From Hasllibacter sp. (lineage in GTDB: Bacteria; Pseudomonadota; Alphaproteobacteria; Rhodobacterales; Rhodobacteraceae), in NCBI GenBank assembly GCA_028281405.1, contig JANQKA010000866.1:1-33246 (forward strand): a stretch of 33,246 nt of DNA. The letters run 5' to 3'. Both the position numbers and the translations under genes were made by a program. Within the stretch, counting starts at the first letter, position 1; each line of letters opens with the position of its first letter. Positions 18,187-26,751 of the stretch are shown here, piece after piece. Under the pieces are notes generated by a model. It was given only the letters and a program-made list of their open reading frames with translations. It ran no database searches and was not told where the DNA came from.

Positions 18187-19569
18187 GTGGAGATCGAATT
18201 TCTTCTGAACGGCGTCGTCCAGCGCGTTGAGCCTCCATCCCCGGTCGCCACCCTTCTCGATTGGCTGCGAGAAACGCGCGGGATGACCGGAACCAAGGAG
18301 GGATGCAACGAAGGCGACTGCGGAGCCTGCACGGTCATGGTCACCGACGGCGACGGCGCGCGCGCCCTGAACGCCTGCATTCTCTTTCTGCCGCAACTTC
18401 ACGGCAAGGCGGTGCGCACCGTCGAAGGTGTCGCCGGACCGGGCGGGGAGGCGCATCCCGCGCAGAAGGCCATGGTCGAACATCACGGCTCCCAGTGCGG
18501 ATTCTGCACCCCGGGATTCGTGGTCTCGATGGCCGTGGCCCACCTGAACGGCGCGCAGGACCACGACGATCAACTCGCGGGCAATCTCTGCCGATGCACG
18601 GGATACGCGCCGATCATCCGCGCCGCCGGGGCCGCGGCCGCGGCGAAGCCCCCCGAATGGATGACGGAAGACCTCTCGGCCTTGAATCCCCGGCCCATCG
18701 CCGCAACGGAAACCCTCGCGGTTCCGGAATCGGCCGACGATTTGGCGCGCTGGCACGCGGATCATCCCGACGCGACGCTCATCGCCGGCGCCACCGACGT
18801 GGGCGTTTTGGTCAACAAGGCCCTGCGGGATTTCCCGGCGGTCGCCTTCCTCAACCGATGCGCCGATCTCCGTGAAATCGTCATCGACCGGAACGACGTC
18901 CGCATCGGCGCCGCCGCCACGATTCGGGAGGTCCGCGCCGCCCTCGCGCCCCTGTCCCCTTCCTTCGGGGAACTTCTTCGCCGATTCGGGGCGGAACAGG
19001 TCCGCGGCGCGGCGACGCTGGGCGGCAACATCGCGAACGGATCCCCCGTCGGAGACGGCCCGCCGGCGCTGATAGCCGCCGGAGCCATCCTTCACCTGCG
19101 CCTCCGCGACGACCGTCGGGAGATTCCGCTCGAGGATTTTTTCATCGAATACGGAGTCAGGGATCTGCGTCCAGGGGAATTCGTCGAGGCGGCGACCCTC
19201 CCGCGTGGGCGACTGGCCGACCTGCGCTGTTACAAGGTGTCCAAACGATTCGATCAGGACATATCCTCCGTCTGCGGTTGCTTCGCGGTGAGGATCGACG
19301 GCGGCGTGGTCGCCGAGGCGCGGCTGGCGTACGGCGGCATGGCCGGAACTCCCAAGCGGGCGGCCGCCGCCGAAGCCGCGCTCGCCGGGCGCGCGTGGTC
19401 GGAGGATGCCGTGGGGGACGCCATGACCGCGCTGGAGGAGGACTTCGCGCCGATCGACGACCTCCGCGCCTCGGCGGGATACAGGATGAAGGTGGCCCGG
19501 AATCTTCTCAAGCGATACTTTTTGGAAATGTCGGGCGAACGGGCCTCGGTCATGGAAGTCCAAGCGTGA
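18187..19569 (+). CDS. xdhA: xanthine dehydrogenase small subunit (2Fe-2S + FAD domains)
   Basis: GTG start; CNEGDCGACTVMV, QCGFCTPGFVVSM, LCRCTGYAPIIRA [2Fe-2S] motifs; GAEQVRGAATLGGNIANGSPVGDGPPALIA FAD domain. Confidence 0.95.
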   Translation: MEIEFLLNGVVQRVEPPSPVATLLDWLRETRGMTGTKEGCNEGDCGACTVMVTDGDGARALNACILFLPQLHGKAVRTVEGVAGPGGEAHPAQKAMVEHHGSQCGFCTPGFVVSMAVAHLNGAQDHDDQLAGNLCRCTGYAPIIRAAGAAAAAKPPEWMTEDLSALNPRPIAATETLAVPESADDLARWHADHPDATLIAGATDVGVLVNKALRDFPAVAFLNRCADLREIVIDRNDVRIGAAATIREVRAALAPLSPSFGELLRRFGAEQVRGAATLGGNIANGSPVGDGPPALIAAGAILHLRLRDDRREIPLEDFFIEYGVRDLRPGEFVEAATLPRGRLADLRCYKVSKRFDQDISSVCGCFAVRIDGGVVAEARLAYGGMAGTPKRAAAAEAALAGRAWSEDAVGDAMTALEEDFAPIDDLRASAGYRMKVARNLLKRYFLEMSGERASVMEVQA

Positions 19570-22004
19570 GCGTGTCCGCCCCCCTCCCCCACGACGCCGC
19601 GACCCTGCATGTCGGGGGCGCCGCGACGTATGTGGACGACATCCCCCCGCTCCCGGGAACGCTGCGCCTCGCCTTCGGCCTTTCGTCCATCGCGAAGGGC
19701 CGGATCGCCTCGATGGACCTCTCCGCGGTGCGCGCCGCCGAAGGCGTCGCCGCCGTCCTGACGGCGGCCGACCTGCCCGGAGACAACGACGTCTCGCCCT
19801 CGGCCCACGACGAACCGCTGCTGTCCGACGGCTCAGTCCATTATGTCGGGCAACCGATTTTCCTCGTGGCGGCCGAAACCCATCTTCTCGCCAGAAAAGC
19901 CGCCCGGCTCGGAAAGGTTTCATACCACGCTGAATCCCCGGTCCTGAGCATCGACGACGCGCTCGCCGCAGGCTCCGAATTCGTGGACGGCCCGGTGATC
20001 TGGGAAAAGGGCGACGCCGCCGCAGCGATCGCCGCCGCGGAGCATGTCGTCGAAGGCCGGATCGAAATCGGCGGGCAGGAGCATTTCTATCTCGAGGGTC
20101 AGGCGGCCCTGGCCCTGCCTCGGGAGGGAGGCGACATGGTCGTCCATTCGTCGTCCCAGCACCCGAGCGAGATCCAGGACAAGGTCGCAGGCGCGCTGGG
20201 CGTCCCGATGCACGCGGTGAGGGTGGAGGTGCGGCGCATGGGCGGCGGATTCGGCGGAAAGGAAAGCCAAGGCAACGCTCCCGCCTGCGCCTGCGCGGTG
20301 GCGGCGAGGATCACCGGGCGCCCATGCGCCATGCGCTACGACCGCGAGGACGACATGGTCGTCACCGGCAAGCGGCACGACTTCCGCGTGCTCTACCGCG
20401 CCGGATTCTCCGGGGATGGAAGGATCTCCGGCGTGGAATTCACCCATTACTGCCGCTGCGGCTGGTCGCTCGACCTGTCCACTCCGGTCGCGGACCGGGC
20501 CATGCTGCACGCCGATTCGAGCTATCACCTGCCCGCCGCCCGGATCGAAAGCCACCGGTTGAAAACCAACACCCAGTCCGCCACGGCCTTCCGCGGATTC
20601 GGCGGGCCCCAGGGCATGCTCGGAATGGAGCGCGTCATGGACCACGCGGCCCACGTTCTGGGAGCCGACCCGTTCGAATTGCGGCGGCGGAATTTCTACG
20701 CCGACGCCACCGATCGCGTCGGCTCCGCTCCCGTGACCCACCGCGGCGTTCCCGGCGGAGCGGCGTCGCCCGGGGGAACGGAGAAGCCCGGGGCGACGGC
20801 GGAGCCCGTAAGCGGAACGGCGGCCCACCCCGCGGAGGCCGGAACCGGCGAAGCCACTCCCCGCAGGCCCGCGGACGTCCAAACCACCCCTTACGGAATG
20901 GCCGTGGAGGATTTCATCCTCGGCGGCCTCACCGAAAGGCTCGCCGCCCGCCACGCCGAACGGCGGGCGGCGGTGGACGAATGGAACGCCGGCAACGACA
21001 TCCTCAAGCGCGGCCTCGCGCTCACCCCGGTGAAATTCGGAATCAGTTTCACGCTGACGCACCTGAACCAGGCCGGCGCGCTGGTCCACGTCTACCGGGA
21101 CGGTTCAATCCACCTGAATCACGGCGGCACCGAAATGGGACAGGGCCTGTTTCAAAAGGTGGCGCAGGTCGCGGCGACCGCGTTCGGCGTGGACATCGGC
21201 GCGGTCAAGATCACCGCGACCGACACCTCGAAGGTGCCCAACACCTCGGCCACGGCGGCCTCGGCGGGGTCGGATCTGAACGGCATGGCGGTCAAGGCCG
21301 CCTGCGACACGATCCGCGGCCGGATGGCCGAACGCCTCGCCGAATCGCGGCGGGTCGCCGCCGGGGACGTTCTGTTCGAGAACGGCCGCGTTCACGTGGG
21401 CGGAGAGATCATCGGCTTCGCCGACGCCGCGAAATTCGCCCACGAAAGCCGCGTCCCGCTCTCTGCGACGGGCTTTTACCGCACGCCCAAACTCGACTGG
21501 GACCGGAATCGGGGGAGCGGACGGCCATTCTTCTATTTCGCCTACGGAGCGGCCCTCACCGAGGCGGTCGTCGACACGCTGACCGGCGAGAACCGGATAC
21601 TCTCCACCTGGATCGTCCACGATTGCGGCGACTCGCTGAACCCCGCGGTGGACCGCGGGCAGATCGAGGGCGGCTTCGCGCAGGGCGTGGGCTGGCTGAC
21701 GACGGAGGAATTGGCTTGGGACGGCGCGGGAACTCTGCTGACGCGCGCCCCGTCGACCTACAAGATCCCCGCCTGCTCGGACCGCCCGGAGGTGTTCGAG
21801 GTGGAATTCTGGGACGGGCGGAACCGCGAGGAGACGATCCACCGCTCCAAGGCCGTGGGTGAGCCGCCCCTGATGCTGGGCATATCCGCGTTTCTGGCGC
21901 TTTCCGACGCCGCGCGGGCCGCCGGCGGCGGCGGATATCCCGCGCTCGACGCTCCGGCCACCCCCGAACGGATACTCGCGGCGGTGGAGAGGGCGCGCGG
22001 ATGA
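19566..22004 (+). CDS. xdhB: xanthine dehydrogenase molybdopterin-binding subunit
   Basis: GTG start overlapping the xdhA stop (GTGA). GTLRLAFGLSSIAKGRI, MGGGFGGKESQGN, TATAFRGFGGPQGMLGMERVMDHAA-like motifs, GTEMGQGLFQKVAQVAA, SKAVGEPPLMLGISAFLALSDA. Confidence 0.95.
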   Translation: MSVSAPLPHDAATLHVGGAATYVDDIPPLPGTLRLAFGLSSIAKGRIASMDLSAVRAAEGVAAVLTAADLPGDNDVSPSAHDEPLLSDGSVHYVGQPIFLVAAETHLLARKAARLGKVSYHAESPVLSIDDALAAGSEFVDGPVIWEKGDAAAAIAAAEHVVEGRIEIGGQEHFYLEGQAALALPREGGDMVVHSSSQHPSEIQDKVAGALGVPMHAVRVEVRRMGGGFGGKESQGNAPACACAVAARITGRPCAMRYDREDDMVVTGKRHDFRVLYRAGFSGDGRISGVEFTHYCRCGWSLDLSTPVADRAMLHADSSYHLPAARIESHRLKTNTQSATAFRGFGGPQGMLGMERVMDHAAHVLGADPFELRRRNFYADATDRVGSAPVTHRGVPGGAASPGGTEKPGATAEPVSGTAAHPAEAGTGEATPRRPADVQTTPYGMAVEDFILGGLTERLAARHAERRAAVDEWNAGNDILKRGLALTPVKFGISFTLTHLNQAGALVHVYRDGSIHLNHGGTEMGQGLFQKVAQVAATAFGVDIGAVKITATDTSKVPNTSATAASAGSDLNGMAVKAACDTIRGRMAERLAESRRVAAGDVLFENGRVHVGGEIIGFADAAKFAHESRVPLSATGFYRTPKLDWDRNRGSGRPFFYFAYGAALTEAVVDTLTGENRILSTWIVHDCGDSLNPAVDRGQIEGGFAQGVGWLTTEELAWDGAGTLLTRAPSTYKIPACSDRPEVFEVEFWDGRNREETIHRSKAVGEPPLMLGISAFLALSDAARAAGGGGYPALDAPATPERILAAVERARG

Positions 22005-22206
22005 CGGGCATGGATTTTCCCCCGACGCGAATCTCGGCCGGCGGCGGCGCGTTGGCCGTGGAAGCCAGCGGATTCACCCCGCGGGATCCCGGCGCGGCGG
22101 AGGCCCGCGGGGAAGCCCGCCGGCCGGGATCAATGGGAGGCCGGCACGCGCCCGCCGATCCGGCGGCTCCCGGCCGGATTTCCGCGGCGGCGCGGAGGGC
22201 GCGCGG
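22001..22206 (+). pseudogene. decayed tandem copy of the xdhB-end/xdhC-start junction (69-aa ORF resembling the XdhC N-terminus)
   Basis: Period 206 bp. GAGGGCGCGCGGATGACGGGC (21988-) versus GAGGGCGCGCGGATGACCGCC (22194-). Peptides ALAVEASGFTPRDPGAA...GSMGGR versus VLVAEARGSTPRGPGAA...GSIGGGR. ORF 22001-22210 is bounded by ATGA overlaps on both sides. Confidence 0.8.
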
Positions 22207-23118
22207 ATGACCGCCCTGGGCGACCTCCCGCCGCTGATCGCGGCTCACGGGCCCGTTGTCCGGGTGCTGGTCGCCGAAGCCCGCGGCTCCACCCCGCGCG
22301 GGCCCGGCGCGGCGATGGCGCTCTGGGATGGCGGCCAGTCGGGATCCATCGGCGGCGGCAGGCTCGAATGGGAGGCCGCCCGCCTCTCCAAGGAAATCGC
22401 GGCCCCATCCGTCACGCGGCGGCCGCTCGGCCCGGCGCTTCGCCAATGCTGCGGAGGGGCGGTCACACTGGTTGCCGAGCGCTGGGACGCCGATGCCATC
22501 GCCCGCGCCGCGGCCGGAGGCGCGACCTGCGCCCGTCCGGTCGCTCCCGGCGCCGCGGGCATGCCGGAGGGCATTCGGCGCAATCTCGCCAAAATCGACG
22601 CGCCCGTGCTTCTCGACGGTTGGCTGGCCGAACCCTTCCACGGGCGGAAAAGCGTCGTCATGATCCACGGGGCGGGCCATGTGGGCCTCGCCCTCGCCGC
22701 CATCCTCGCGCCGCTTCCCGGCCTGCGCGTCATCCTGGCCGACACGCGCGCCGACCGGCTCCGAGACCCGCCGCCCGGCGTCGCCCCCCTGCCCGTCGCG
22801 GAAGCCGCCGCGGCCTTGGCGGCGGCGCCCCGCGACGCCACGCATTACGTGATGACCCACGACCACGACGCGGACCTCTCCCTGTGCCACGCGCTGCTGA
22901 GTTCCGGCGCCCTGGATATCGGGCTGATCGGGTCGAAGACCAAATCGGCGCGATTCCGCTCCCGGCTCGCGGCCCTCGGCCACGACGCCCGTGCGATCGC
23001 GCGCGTCCGCTGTCCGATCGGCGATCCCGCCTTCGGAAAGCACCCGCAGGCCATAGCGGTCTCGATCGCAGCCGAGCGCCTGTCGCCCGCAGGCCCCCGG
23101 CCGGAGGAAACGGCATGA
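22207..23118 (+). CDS. xdhC: xanthine dehydrogenase accessory protein XdhC
   Basis: VRVLVAEARGSTPRGPGAAMALWDGGQSGSIGGGRLEWEA...LGPALRQCCGGAV...VVMIHGAGHVGLALAAILAPLPGLRVILADTRADRL...YVMTHDHDADLSLCHALLSSGALDIGLIGSKTKSARFRSRL. Confidence 0.95.
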   Translation: MTALGDLPPLIAAHGPVVRVLVAEARGSTPRGPGAAMALWDGGQSGSIGGGRLEWEAARLSKEIAAPSVTRRPLGPALRQCCGGAVTLVAERWDADAIARAAAGGATCARPVAPGAAGMPEGIRRNLAKIDAPVLLDGWLAEPFHGRKSVVMIHGAGHVGLALAAILAPLPGLRVILADTRADRLRDPPPGVAPLPVAEAAAALAAAPRDATHYVMTHDHDADLSLCHALLSSGALDIGLIGSKTKSARFRSRLAALGHDARAIARVRCPIGDPAFGKHPQAIAVSIAAERLSPAGPRPEETA

Positions 23119-24638
23119 GCGACCTTCTCGTCATCGACGGCCTGACCAAGGCCTATCCCGGAGTGGTGGCCAACGACGGGGTTTCCCTCGCGGTCGCCCC
23201 GGGACGGATCCACGCTCTTCTCGGCGAGAATGGCGCCGGCAAGTCCACACTGGTTAAAATCATTTATGGTTTGGCCGCCCCCGACGCGGGCCGCATGTTC
23301 ATGCGGGGCCGGGAGTATTCCCCCGCCTCGCCCTCGGATGCCCGGCGGTCCGGCGTCGCCATGGTGTTCCAGCACTTCTCGCTGTTCGACGCCCTGACCG
23401 TGGCCGAAAACGTGGCTTTGGGGATGGAGGATCCGCCTCCCATGTCCCACCTGGCGCGGCGCATCCGCGGGCTCTCGGAAGCCTACGGCCTGCCGCTGGA
23501 TCCCGGCCGCGTCGTCGGCGGCCTCTCCGCGGGAGAACGGCAGCGGGTGGAGATCGCCCGCTGCCTCATTCAGGATCCGGACCTGCTGATCATGGATGAG
23601 CCGACCTCCGTGCTGACGCCGCGCGAGGCCGAATCCCTGTTCTCGACGCTGCGCAAGTTGTCCTCGGAGGGAGCGGCCATCCTGTACATCTCGCACAAGC
23701 TCGGGGAGATCCGCGCGCTCTGCGACGGGGCGACCGTCCTGCGGCGCGGCAAGGTCGTCGCGTCCCGCGACCCCAAGACAACGACCGAGGCGGAATTGGC
23801 CGCGTTGATGGTCGGCGGCGAGCCGCCCCGGCCGGGACGGGCGGGGCGCGCCGTCGGCGCGGCGCGGCTGGTGATCGACGGCCTTGCGGCGAAGCCGCTC
23901 TCCCCCTTCGGAACCGCGCTGAAGGACATCCGGGCCGAGGTCCGCGCCGGCGAAATTCTGGGCGTCGGAGGTGTCGCGGGCAACGGTCAGGACGAGTTCT
24001 TCGCCGCCCTCTCCGGCGAAACGGCGTCCGATCCCGCCGCGATCAGATTCGACGGCGCGCCGATCGGGCGCCTCGGACCCAACGCCCGCCGCGGCCTGGG
24101 AATTCTTTGCGCTCCGGAGGAGCGCCTGGGCCACGCCGCGGCTCCCGACATGAGCTTGGTGGAGAACGCGGCGCTGACGGGGATGCGCCGCGAAAACCTG
24201 ACGCGGCGCGGCTTCATCGACTGGCGGCGCGCGCGTTCCTTCTCCGACCGGATCATCGAGAGGTTCGACGTGCGCGCGCAGGGATCCTCCCACGCGGCGC
24301 GGTCGCTCTCGGGGGGCAACCTGCAGAAATTCGTCATCGGGCGGGAAATCCTGCAGCGTCCCGAGGCCCTGGTCGCGAACCAGCCGACCTGGGGAGTCGA
24401 CGCCGCCGCGGCCGCCGCGATCCGTCAGGCGATCCTCGATTTGGCCGACCGCGGGGCGGCGATCCTGGTGATCAGTCAGGATCTCGACGAACTTTTGGAA
24501 ATCTCCACCCGTTTCGCCGCGTTGAACGGAGGTCGCCTCGGCGAGGCCCGCGCGGTGGAAGGCCTGACGATGGAGCGGATCGGCTTGATGATGGGCGGCT
24601 CCCGTGAGACGGAGGCGGAACGTGCGGACTCCCGGTGA
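23115..24638 (+). CDS. ABC transporter ATP-binding protein, tandem NBDs (ribose/nucleoside/BMP type)
   Basis: Walker A GENGAGKST, LSAGERQRVEIARCLIQDPDLLIMDEPTSVLTP; second NBD with LSGGNLQKFVIGREILQRPEALVANQPTWGVD. ATGA overlap with xdhC. Confidence 0.95.
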   Translation: MSDLLVIDGLTKAYPGVVANDGVSLAVAPGRIHALLGENGAGKSTLVKIIYGLAAPDAGRMFMRGREYSPASPSDARRSGVAMVFQHFSLFDALTVAENVALGMEDPPPMSHLARRIRGLSEAYGLPLDPGRVVGGLSAGERQRVEIARCLIQDPDLLIMDEPTSVLTPREAESLFSTLRKLSSEGAAILYISHKLGEIRALCDGATVLRRGKVVASRDPKTTTEAELAALMVGGEPPRPGRAGRAVGAARLVIDGLAAKPLSPFGTALKDIRAEVRAGEILGVGGVAGNGQDEFFAALSGETASDPAAIRFDGAPIGRLGPNARRGLGILCAPEERLGHAAAPDMSLVENAALTGMRRENLTRRGFIDWRRARSFSDRIIERFDVRAQGSSHAARSLSGGNLQKFVIGREILQRPEALVANQPTWGVDAAAAAAIRQAILDLADRGAAILVISQDLDELLEISTRFAALNGGRLGEARAVEGLTMERIGLMMGGSRETEAERADSR

Positions 24639-24654
24639 CCGAACCCGCCCTGCG

Positions 24655-24688
24655 GGGAACGGCGGGCCGGGCCGTACGCGCCGTTCCC
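24655..24688. promoter_or_regulatory. intercistronic stem-loop
   Basis: GGGAACGGCG (24655-24664) / CGCCGTTCCC (24679-24688), perfect 10-bp stem between the ATPase and permease genes. Confidence 0.5.
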
Positions 24689-24722
24689 TCGGCCACGGGC
24701 CACCCACCCAGAGGATTCGATC

Positions 24723-25805
24723 TTGATCGCCTTGGAAAAACGCCCTGAACCCAGCTCCTTCTGGCGGTGGGTTGCGCCGATCGTCGCCGTGGCGCTCACC
24801 ATGGCGGCGGGCGGCGCGATGTTCGCCATCCTCGGAAAAGATCCCACGGAGGCGATTCGGACGATCTTTTGGGATCCGTTGTTCGGTCCTTTCGCCGCCC
24901 ACGACCGCCCCCAGCTCCTGGTGAAGGGTGGGCCGCTCATCCTCATCGCCATCGGCCTGAGCCTCGGCTTCCGCGCGGGTGTCTGGAACATCGGCGCGGA
25001 AGGCCAATACATTCTCGGCGCGATCTGCGGCGCCGCCGTCGCCCTCGCTTTTTATCCCTTGGACAGTTGGGTGGTCTTTCCTCTGTCGGCGCTCGCCGGC
25101 GGCCTCGGAGGCTGGGCCTGGGCGATGATTCCGGCGATCCTCAGGACGAAATTCAACACCAACGAGATCCTCGTCTCCCTGCTGCTGGTCTACGCCGCCG
25201 AACAGCTTCTGGCCTCGGCGTCGCTGGGCTTCCTGCGCAACCCGGACGGCGCGGGGTTTCCCGGCAGCCGCAACCTGTCCCGGTACGACGCCGCCGCGAA
25301 TCGGGAGATCCTCGAGGGATCGGGAATCCACTGGGGCGTGTCCGCCGCCTTCCTGGCGGTTCCCGCCGCCCACGCGCTGATGACGCGCCACCGCGTCGGG
25401 TTTCACATCCGGGTGTCGGGCGAGAGTCCGCGCGCGGCGCGCTTCGCCGGCGTCGACCCGAACCGGCTGACGATCTTCTGCCTCGGCGTGTCCGGCGCGC
25501 TCGCGGGGCTCGCGGGCTTTTTCGAGGTCGCCGGCCCCGCCGGGCAGATATCCATCGACTTCAACGCGGGCTACGGGTTCACCGCGATCATCGTCGCCTT
25601 CCTCGGACGCCTGAACCCGGTGGGGATCACCTTGGCGGGCCTGCTGCTGGCGCTGACCTACATCGGCGGGGAGGCGGCGCAGGCAACCATGGGCCTACCC
25701 GCCGCCGCCATCCAAGCGTTCCAGGGAATGCTTCTGTTCTTCCTGCTCGGCGTCGACGTCCTGACCAAATACCGGATCCGTCCGGCCCGGAGGGCCCGCG
25801 CATGA
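24723..25805 (+). CDS. ABC transporter permease (nucleoside/BMP type, first subunit)
   Basis: Hydrophobic; GLSLGFRAGVWNIGAEGQYILGAICGA, LRTKFNTNEILVSLLLVYAAEQLL, GFTAIIVAFLGRLNPVGITLAGLL; TTG start. Confidence 0.92.
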   Translation: MIALEKRPEPSSFWRWVAPIVAVALTMAAGGAMFAILGKDPTEAIRTIFWDPLFGPFAAHDRPQLLVKGGPLILIAIGLSLGFRAGVWNIGAEGQYILGAICGAAVALAFYPLDSWVVFPLSALAGGLGGWAWAMIPAILRTKFNTNEILVSLLLVYAAEQLLASASLGFLRNPDGAGFPGSRNLSRYDAAANREILEGSGIHWGVSAAFLAVPAAHALMTRHRVGFHIRVSGESPRAARFAGVDPNRLTIFCLGVSGALAGLAGFFEVAGPAGQISIDFNAGYGFTAIIVAFLGRLNPVGITLAGLLLALTYIGGEAAQATMGLPAAAIQAFQGMLLFFLLGVDVLTKYRIRPARRARA

Positions 25806-26725
25806 CCTTCGCAGGAATCGATCCGCTGATCCTGCTCGCCTCGCTCATGGTGGCGTCGACCCCCATCCTGCTGGCCGCCCTCGGCGAGTTGGTGGTGGAA
25901 CGCTCCGGCGTCCTGAACCTCGGCGTGGAGGGCATGATGATCGTCGGCGCCATCTCCGGCCTCGCGACCGCCGTCGAGACCGGCTCACCCTGGCTCGGCC
26001 TCGGCGCGGCGGCCCTCGCCGGAGCGGCCCTCGCCCTCGTGTTCGGATTCCTGACGCAGACGCTCCTGTCCAACCAGGTTGCCACGGGCCTCGCCCTGAC
26101 GCTGTTCGGGCTCGGCCTCGCGGCCCTGATGGGGCAGGGCTACATCGGCGTGAAGCCTCCCCCGCTCCCATGGCCCGACCTGTCCGGGATTCCCGTGCTC
26201 GGACGCCTTCTCGATCAGTTCGACGCTGTTGTCCTGATCTCCCTCGCGCTGCTCGCCGCCGTCGCGGTGTTTCTCAAGCGCGGCCGCGCCGGGCTCGTCC
26301 TGCGGGCGGTCGGCGAGAATCACGACGCGGCGCACGGCCTCGGCTACCGCGTCGTCCCGATCCGCATGGCCGCGATCGCGTTCGGCGGCGCCTGCGCCGG
26401 CCTCGGGGGCGCCCACCTCAGCCTCGTCCGGGTTCCGCAATGGACCGAGGGCATGACGGCGGGAGCCGGTTGGATCGCCCTCGCCATCGTCGTGTTCGCC
26501 GGATGGCGGCCCTGGGGCGTTCTCTTGGGAGCCTATCTCTTCGGCGGCACCACCGTGCTGCAATTGAATCTTCAGGCGGCGGGCGTCGCGATTCCGGTCG
26601 AATATTTGTCGATGTCGCCCTACCTGATTACCATTCTGGTGTTGGTGATCATGTCCGCCGGGCGCGGACGCACCGCCATCGGAGCGCCCGCCTCGCTCGG
26701 GCGAATTTTCCACGCCTCCCGCTGA
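25802..26725 (+). CDS. ABC transporter permease (nucleoside/BMP type, second subunit)
   Basis: STPILLAALGELVVERSGVLNLGVEGMMIVGAISG, LRAVGENHDAAHGLGYRVVPIRMAAIAFGGACAGLGGAHLSL, GMTAGAGWIALAIVVFAGWRPWGVLLGAYLFG; ATGA overlap with the first permease. Confidence 0.95.
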   Translation: MTFAGIDPLILLASLMVASTPILLAALGELVVERSGVLNLGVEGMMIVGAISGLATAVETGSPWLGLGAAALAGAALALVFGFLTQTLLSNQVATGLALTLFGLGLAALMGQGYIGVKPPPLPWPDLSGIPVLGRLLDQFDAVVLISLALLAAVAVFLKRGRAGLVLRAVGENHDAAHGLGYRVVPIRMAAIAFGGACAGLGGAHLSLVRVPQWTEGMTAGAGWIALAIVVFAGWRPWGVLLGAYLFGGTTVLQLNLQAAGVAIPVEYLSMSPYLITILVLVIMSAGRGRTAIGAPASLGRIFHASR

Positions 26726-26751
26726 GGCGATTCGAAACAGGGAGATCCTCG

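Noticed and set aside
22845-25406. 853-aa minus-strand ORF
   Set aside because: Shadow ORF antisense to xdhC, the ABC ATPase and the permease, all of which have clear motifs on the plus strand.
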